Origin: Anaeromicrobium sediminis
Lineage (GTDB): Bacteria; Bacillota; Clostridia; Peptostreptococcales; Thermotaleaceae
Length of the DNA stretch: 64,000 nt
Direction: 5' to 3'
Assembly (NCBI RefSeq): GCF_002270055.1
Contig: NZ_NIBG01000010.1
Coordinates: 94,990-158,989 of the forward strand
In this document: one piece after another, positions 59,383 through 64,000 of the stretch
How positions within the stretch are numbered: the first letter of the stretch is position 1
How the letters are laid out: each line of letters starts with the position of its first letter
Notes under the pieces: generated by a model
What the model was told of the DNA's origin: nothing
Database searches by the model: none
Seen by the model: only the letters and a program-made list of their open reading frames with translations
Position numbers and translations under genes: made by a program

Positions 59383-60282
59383 CTAAACAGCTACTATTTT
59401 TTCCCTTTGTTTATTTAATGCTTTCTCCACTATTCTTCTCAATCTTTCAAGTATTTGAAGATTTTCATCCAAGCTTAATCCATCTACACTCAGGGTAGGT
59501 TTTTTAGTACATCCATCTACCCCTCCTGCTCTTAACATACTTTCTAACAGCAATATTTCCGTTATTGAATCATGTAATAACATGGTATGAGAAAGTATTG
59601 AAAGAGCTGCCACTAAGGCATGACCCCCCCAATTTGATACTCCTGCTACTATTAGATAATCAGTAGCAGTATTGGCACATATTTGGCCACCTTTATTTAC
59701 TGAATTTACAACAAAAGACGTAACTTTGCCCATTCCAACTTCATTTCCACCATCTCCAACGGCCAATGTTGTTATTCCAAGTTCCTTTGATTTTTCAAAT
59801 AATATATCTGTATTTGGAACTAAATCACTAAGGTCTTCTCCTCTCATGGAATAGCAACATCCATCCATTGCTCTTCCAGGCCTTTCTATTCCTACTATAT
59901 GAGATGGATTATATTTTATTAATAGATCATTGCAAAACTCTTCTGCGTTATTATATGGAACCACTTCTATAGGAGTTTTCATATGCTTTACCATACAGCA
60001 ATTATACAGCATCTCTTTAGAATATTTGTCTGTTACAAGTACTACTTTTTTACCTAGATTTTCTAATGCACTGGCCAATGATATTGCTCCAATAGGACCG
60101 TCCGTTTCCCCAGTAAGGGTATCTCTGATAACAAATCCAGTCACAATGAAAACTGTGGAACTTTTTAAAAGGTCTTTTACCCCTTTTTTAAATTCTCCTG
60201 GTAAGTTGATTCTATCCATACCTCTTTCATCTAAATTTTTCCTAATTATATTTTCTATTTCTATAAAATATTTTTCATCCAT
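59383..60282 (-). CDS. DUF4392 (D-glutamate cyclase C-terminal type) protein
   Basis: 299 aa. Family blocks: VFIVTGFVI (about 43), ETDGPIGAISLASALE (about 60), VGIERPGRAMDG (about 135), LAVGDGGNEVGMGKV (about 180) and ANTATDYLIVAGVSNWGGHALVAAL. Human DGLUCY, which turns D-glutamate into 5-oxo-D-proline, is a fusion of DUF1445 and DUF4392; here the two halves are separate adjacent genes (60387 and this one). So D-glutamate cyclisation or a similar reaction is the best guess. Same strand as the DUF1445 gene, 104-nt gap. Confidence 0.82.
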   Translation of the reverse strand: MDEKYFIEIENIIRKNLDERGMDRINLPGEFKKGVKDLLKSSTVFIVTGFVIRDTLTGETDGPIGAISLASALENLGKKVVLVTDKYSKEMLYNCCMVKHMKTPIEVVPYNNAEEFCNDLLIKYNPSHIVGIERPGRAMDGCCYSMRGEDLSDLVPNTDILFEKSKELGITTLAVGDGGNEVGMGKVTSFVVNSVNKGGQICANTATDYLIVAGVSNWGGHALVAALSILSHTMLLHDSITEILLLESMLRAGGVDGCTKKPTLSVDGLSLDENLQILERLRRIVEKALNKQREKIVAV

Positions 60283-60386
60283 ATGATTTCAACTCCCTAT
60301 ATTCAAATATTATCCCTTTTCTGTAAAAAACGTTCTTCAAAATCACAATTAAAATGAACACAAAAGACTATTTATGCCTATCTAAT

Positions 60387-61178
60387 TTACAAAACTGCCA
60401 ACTCATGATTTTTTATATCTGTTATAAACATATGTCCAGGTGCATGGGTTATCATTATTTCAGGCTTTACTTTCATTGCAACAGCTTGAGGAGTAACTCC
60501 ACATGCCCAAAATACTGGAATTTCATTATCTTTTATTTCCACAGAATCACCAAAATCAGGTTTATAAATATCATTTATCCCTATTAGTTTTGGATTTCCC
60601 ATGTGTATGGGTGCTCCATGTACACCTGGATATCTAGAGGTTATCTGTACTACTTTAGATACTTTATCCAATGGTATAGGCCTCATACTTACTACTGTTG
60701 GTCCTGAAAATATACCTGCTGGCTTACACTCAATATTTGTAATATACATTGGTACATTACTTTTATTTGTTATATGCCTAACTTCTATTCCTTCATCTAT
60801 AAGGGCTGACTCAAATGTAAAACTACATCCTAATATGAAGGAAATAAAGTCATCTCTCCAAATAGATTTTAACTCTCCATATTCTCCTTGAAGTTTTCCT
60901 TTCTCATATACTCTATATTTTGGAATATCTGTACTTATATCTGATCCGGTCGCAATGGTTTTTAGCTCCTTGCATCCCTCATTTGTAACTTCTAATAAGG
61001 GACATGATTTAGGATTCCTTTGAGCAAACAATAAAAAATCGTAAGCAAGCTTTTTAGGAAGAGTTACCAAATTCCCTTGTACATATCCTCTACACATACC
61101 AGATGTGGGCCCTTGTATTTCACCTTTTCGTATCATTTTTCTCACTTCAAAGGGTTTAGAAAAAGATAAATCTCTCAT
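60387..61178 (-). CDS. DUF1445 putative hydro-lyase (D-glutamate cyclase N-terminal type)
   Basis: 263 aa, normal for DUF1445 (YcsI family). Blocks: GPTSGMCRGYVQGNLVTLPK (about 24), FAQRNPKSCPLLEV, ISFILGCSFTFESALI, MYITNIECKPAGIF, VVSMRPIPLDK, SRYPGVHGAPIHMGNP, PVFWACGVTPQAVAM and ITHAPGHMFITDI. Bacillus YcsI is annotated as a putative hydro-lyase; the mammalian homologous region is part of D-glutamate cyclase. First gene of a probable operon with DUF4392. A role in D-glutamate or 5-oxoproline metabolism is inferred. Confidence 0.88.
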   Translation of the reverse strand: MRDLSFSKPFEVRKMIRKGEIQGPTSGMCRGYVQGNLVTLPKKLAYDFLLFAQRNPKSCPLLEVTNEGCKELKTIATGSDISTDIPKYRVYEKGKLQGEYGELKSIWRDDFISFILGCSFTFESALIDEGIEVRHITNKSNVPMYITNIECKPAGIFSGPTVVSMRPIPLDKVSKVVQITSRYPGVHGAPIHMGNPKLIGINDIYKPDFGDSVEIKDNEIPVFWACGVTPQAVAMKVKPEIMITHAPGHMFITDIKNHELAVL

Positions 61179-61252
61179 GACTTTATTCTCCTTTCATATG
61201 CAATCCAAATATATTTTAATTACTTTAATTTAATATATCTTCGCAAAAATGC

Positions 61253-61288
61253 AAAAAAACCCAGCTAAACTATACGTTAACTGGGTCT
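61253..61288 (-). terminator. Terminator of the DUF3870 gene
   Basis: GACCCAGTTAACG / TTTAGCTGGGTT on the minus strand followed by seven U. Confidence 0.8.
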
Positions 61289-61402
61289 TATTTATAATTA
61301 TATATAGAGGATAATCCATATACTAATAAACAAAACTTAATATTAAATTTTTATTCAAATACATTTATTATACTTATATAATACCCTATTTTGTTAAATA
61401 TT

Positions 61403-61726
61403 TCAATTATTTTTAATCATCATATATTTATTTCGAGCATCCTTTACAGATGCTATTACGGCCTTTTGAGCCATTCCATAAAATCTATCTCGTATCTCTT
61501 GTATGATTTGATCTATATCATCTACAAGATTGTAATCTATAAGAATAGATCTTATAAAATCACTCGTAACATCTTTTACCATATTACATGTTGTATCAAT
61601 TATTTTCCCACTGTCCCTATCCAATATAATTCCTGTAAAAAAAATTTCATACACGGCTGAAATTGGATCATTTTTACTTATCTTTGCAGTTCCTAAAATA
61701 TAGATTGTATTTTTCTCGTAAATCAA
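61403..61726 (-). CDS. DUF3870 protein
   Basis: 107 aa, TTG start at 61724-61726 set by GAGGGGGAATATAC. The pattern TIYILGTAKISKNDPISAVYE, then GIILDRDSGKIIDTTCNMV, and a C-terminal FYGMAQKAVIASVKDARNKY (as IASVKDARNKYMM) matches DUF3870, small cytosolic proteins often found near amino-acid utilisation genes in anaerobes. Function unknown. It lies upstream of the D-glutamate cyclase-like pair but is separated by a terminator. Confidence 0.8.
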   Translation of the reverse strand: MIYEKNTIYILGTAKISKNDPISAVYEIFFTGIILDRDSGKIIDTTCNMVKDVTSDFIRSILIDYNLVDDIDQIIQEIRDRFYGMAQKAVIASVKDARNKYMMIKNN

Positions 61727-61913
61727 GTATATTCCCCCTCTTATTGCAAATAGCCTAGTTATTTTACTACATTTTTACAATCTTCTTTCATGAACTATTC
61801 TATAGAAAATAAAAAATTCCTTTCTTGTTTATGGTAGTTATACTAGAAAAAAATTAATTAAATTCTTTAATAAGGATAAGTATATGAGGTAAAAAACTAT
61901 AACTAAAAAGGGG

Positions 61914-62333
61914 TTACATTAACTTATTTAATGTATCTGCAGATTCTTCATAATCCTTTAACACATGGTTTAATATGGACTTAGTTTTAACATCAACGTT
62001 CTCTTTTAAATTATTCCTTACAAAATCTACTCCCATATAAATGCCATCTATAGCAGCTTTTACAGCCTCTTTGTCACTTTTATTACGAACTTCCATTTTC
62101 AATTTCATATCTCCATAGACACCTTTTAATCCTAAAGTCTCATCTGGCATCTCGCCCATATCTTGTATATGTCTAGCTAAATCAGATATATTTTGCCGAT
62201 GCTTTTGTTGTATATTTTGAAATGTGCTTTTTACCATTTTATCTTGAACTTCATCGATTAGTACATTAAAGGACTCCACAGCCATATGTTCTCCTTCTAG
62301 TACTTTATTTAATGTCTTAACATTCTTATTCAT
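61914..62333 (-). CDS. DUF2383 ferritin-like four-helix protein
   Basis: 139 aa, all-helical. KVLEGEHMAVESFNVLI (about 11-27) and QQKHRQNISDLARHIQDMG (about 42-60) carry the Glu/His pattern of the PA2169/DUF2383 group, a ferritin-like fold. Residues E and H that could bind two metals are present, but iron binding is not proven. Good TGAAGGAGAG ribosome binding site. Role possibly in stress or metal handling. Confidence 0.8.
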   Translation of the reverse strand: MNKNVKTLNKVLEGEHMAVESFNVLIDEVQDKMVKSTFQNIQQKHRQNISDLARHIQDMGEMPDETLGLKGVYGDMKLKMEVRNKSDKEAVKAAIDGIYMGVDFVRNNLKENVDVKTKSILNHVLKDYEESADTLNKLM

Positions 62334-62387
62334 TGGTAACTCTCCTTCACAATATATTTAAACTATTATGAAGCTAGTATATGCAAA

Positions 62388-63020
62388 TTATACATTTTTT
62401 AATTCGTGGCCACAGACTCCTGCTTTATATGATTTAACAAATAAATGAAATATGTCATTTACCCTTTGGGCTTCTACACTTTCATTATTCATTTTAAGAA
62501 GTTCTATACAAGCTTCTATGGTGCATAAGGACTCTATGCCACGCCTTAAATCATATTCTGTCTTTAATTTTCCCTCTAAGGGTAATATAGGTAGCTTATC
62601 TAGGTAATAGCTTTTTCTTAATATTCTTCTAGCCTCTTTCCAAGTTCCATCTATCAATATGAAAAGAGGTATTTTTTCTGACCTATTAAAGGATTTTTTT
62701 CTTTTTTCAAGTTCTTCATTATATATAGGAAATACTATATATGGGTCATATTTAGGATTATCTATCATATGTATAAGTTCCTTTGGCTCTCCAGTTCTCT
62801 CCCATATTAATATTTTAGTTTTATCTTCGTTTAAAAGTTTTAATAATCTGGCCGTATTAGATGGCTTTTTTACTTCCCTTAAGGTAGAGAGTATTACAAA
62901 CTCTGCCTCTGTATTTATTTTTTCATATTTATCACAAATACATGTTACTAATGGTAGTCCACAATTATTACAACTTTTATATTTACTAGTTATTTCTTTT
63001 ACTTTGAATTTTTCTTCCAT
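62388..63020 (-). CDS. DTW-domain tRNA-uridine aminocarboxypropyltransferase
   Basis: 210 aa from ATG 63018-63020 after GGAGGCAAT; an upstream ATG adds a non-family extension. An N-terminal zinc site CNNCGLPLVTCIC is followed by LSTLREVKKPSNTARLL, and the name-giving D-T-W appears as LIDGTWKEARRILRKS, a G-for-D spacing variant. Relatives (TapT/TuaA) transfer the aminocarboxypropyl group of SAM to uridine 47 or similar positions of tRNA. Target uridine not known. Confidence 0.85.
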   Translation of the reverse strand: MEEKFKVKEITSKYKSCNNCGLPLVTCICDKYEKINTEAEFVILSTLREVKKPSNTARLLKLLNEDKTKILIWERTGEPKELIHMIDNPKYDPYIVFPIYNEELEKRKKSFNRSEKIPLFILIDGTWKEARRILRKSYYLDKLPILPLEGKLKTEYDLRRGIESLCTIEACIELLKMNNESVEAQRVNDIFHLFVKSYKAGVCGHELKNV

Positions 63021-63119
63021 ATTGCCTCCAATAATGTTATATATACTTACCAATACTAGTATACACTTTTCTTATAATCTCTATCAATCCCTACAAATGA
63101 CCACTGTCTTTTATTCTAT

Positions 63120-63153
63120 TAAAAAAAGATAGAAATGAATATTTTCTATCTTC
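63120..63153 (-). terminator. Terminator of ppnP
   Basis: AAGATAGAAA / TTTCTATCTT with a run of seven U on the minus strand. Confidence 0.85.
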
Positions 63154-63164
63154 TTTAATACTTT

Positions 63165-63446
63165 TTATTTATAAAAACATATGTATGAAATTTCTTCTTT
63201 AACATTAACTTGGAACTTTTCATTTGCTTCTACTATGAATGTTTCATTCTCTTTAAAATCCTTCCATTGATCTGTACCTGGAAGCTTTACTAACATTTTA
63301 CCACTAGTTACAGTCATAAATTCCTTTTGACTTGTTCCAAACTCATATTCACCTACAGCCATAACTCCTATAGTAGCTGGTCCCTTCTCTGGATTAAAAC
63401 CAATAGACATTACTTCACCTTCAAAATATTCATTTGTTTTAAACAT
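63165..63446 (-). CDS. ppnP: Pyrimidine/purine nucleoside phosphorylase
   Basis: 93 aa, a single small cupin barrel: YFEGEVMSIGF, PATIGVMAVGEYEFGT, EFMTVTSGKMLVKLPG and FIVEANEKFQVNV match PpnP (DUF1255/YaiE). The enzyme phosphorolyses several nucleosides. Ribosome binding site TTAGGAGGGG. Single gene, own terminator. Confidence 0.92.
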   Translation of the reverse strand: MFKTNEYFEGEVMSIGFNPEKGPATIGVMAVGEYEFGTSQKEFMTVTSGKMLVKLPGTDQWKDFKENETFIVEANEKFQVNVKEEISYICFYK

Positions 63447-63663
63447 TTTTACCCCTCCTAAGTTTTATATATTTTCTTTTTTTCACATAACCAAATTATA
63501 CAAGCTTTTTTTGCCAGTGTCCATGTTTTAATTTCATTTTTGTAAATTTTATTTACATTCGTGAAATTTATTCTTTTGTGATACGAGTAGCCCTATAAGA
63601 AAAGGTATGATACAATATTTAAGCCGTTGTTTAATTAAAAAACTTAGAAACGAGGTATTTTAC

Positions 63664-64000
63664 ATGAGATTATTGAAGAAAATGATACACCAGGATATAG
63701 CAGAAATAAAAGGGAATATATATGAAAGAAAAGCAGCACGTGGAATTATATTAAAGGGTGAAGATATTTTACTTTTATATACAAAGAGATACAACGATTA
63801 TAGTTTTCCAGGTGGTGGAGTAGATTTAGAAGAAAATTTGATTGAAGGTTTAAAGAGAGAATTAGAAGAAGAAACAGGGGCTAAGAATATTAAAGTAATT
63901 GACGAATACGGATTACTAGATGAGTATAGAAGCTGTTACTACGAAGGTTATGACTTAATGCACATGACTTCTTATTTCTATGTATGTGACATAGATGATG
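63664..64000 (+). CDS. NUDIX hydrolase, cut by the window end
   Basis: At least 112 codons. ATG 63664 after ACGAGGTATTTTAC. The NUDIX box is GGGVDLEENLIEGLKREL followed by EEETGA (G-x5-E-x7-R-E-x-x-E-E-x-G), near residues 57-80. It would hydrolyse a nucleoside diphosphate linked to another group; substrate unknown. A short diverged copy of its first 20 codons lies at 59291. The C-terminus is outside the window. Confidence 0.9.
   Translation, partial: MRLLKKMIHQDIAEIKGNIYERKAARGIILKGEDILLLYTKRYNDYSFPGGGVDLEENLIEGLKRELEEETGAKNIKVIDEYGLLDEYRSCYYEGYDLMHMTSYFYVCDIDD

Noticed and set aside
60601-60891. 96-aa plus-strand ORF opposite the DUF1445 gene
   Set aside because: Antisense to conserved DUF1445 blocks.
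1-64000. tRNA, rRNA or prophage regions
   Set aside because: No cloverleaf-like gene with conserved TTCRA, no rRNA core sequence and no phage structural genes were recognised by reading; a tRNAscan/Infernal run would settle this.

Overview
The window looks like chromosome from a low-GC, spore-forming anaerobic member of the Clostridia, probably an amino-acid fermenter of the Tissierella/Alkaliphilus kind. The evidence is the strong AT bias, AGGAGG-type ribosome binding sites, LL-diaminopimelate aminotransferase, a 2-hydroxyacyl-CoA-dehydratase-type double-cubane reductase with its activator, DUF4489 proteins, a sigma-54 activator, and a gene that only makes sense with UGA read as selenocysteine. 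The genus is a guess. I saw no rRNA, tRNA, CRISPR array, prophage or intact insertion sequence.

Layout. 1-8.6 kb: a 170-bp palindromic element, an unknown membrane protein, a secreted GH18 protein divergent from a triple CBM5/12 protein, an aminotransferase, an RluA pseudouridine synthase, a HAD-hydrolase remnant, and a sortase followed by its likely LPFTG substrate. 8.6-18 kb: a chemoreceptor, proBA, an HD hydrolase, an ECF S-component, and a three-gene operon (reductase, DUF3343, ASKHA activator). 18-24 kb: four DUF4489 genes in a recently duplicated array that also carries two scars of a deleted lipase gene, followed by the intact lipase. 24-34 kb: a GIY-YIG/UVR protein, an M20 and a C26 hydrolase behind a clear sigma-54 promoter with the sigma-54 activator gene beside them, and a heterodimeric ABC exporter. 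34-43 kb: a DMT transporter, an exosortase-K-like enzyme coupled to its single MSEP-CTERM substrate, an XRE/DUF2975 pair, a DEAD-box helicase, a small alarmone synthetase and a PH-domain protein. 43-50 kb: RidA, GNAT, a selenoprotein with two in-frame UGA codons in a UxxU motif, a TetR regulator sharing an operator with a P1B-type metal ATPase, and a Fur-box-controlled ABC-2 transporter. 50-64 kb: topB, an IS3 scar, a two-component system, a secreted coiled-coil protein, a frameshifted beta-propeller gene, a split D-glutamate-cyclase-like pair, DUF3870, DUF2383, a DTW-domain tRNA-modifying enzyme, PpnP and a NUDIX gene cut by the window edge.

The most interesting items are the UxxU selenoprotein, whose reading frame is broken in any standard ORF call; the XrtK/MSEP-CTERM pair with its 11-codon coupled leader; the DUF4489-lipase module with clear traces of amplification and deletion; and three regulatory circuits readable from DNA (sigma-54, TetR, Fur). 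The window also holds many gene scraps: HAD, two RlmD-type methyltransferase tails, IS3, a nucleoside permease tail, a NUDIX head, two lipase pieces and a copied topB upstream region. These suggest frequent small duplications and deletions.
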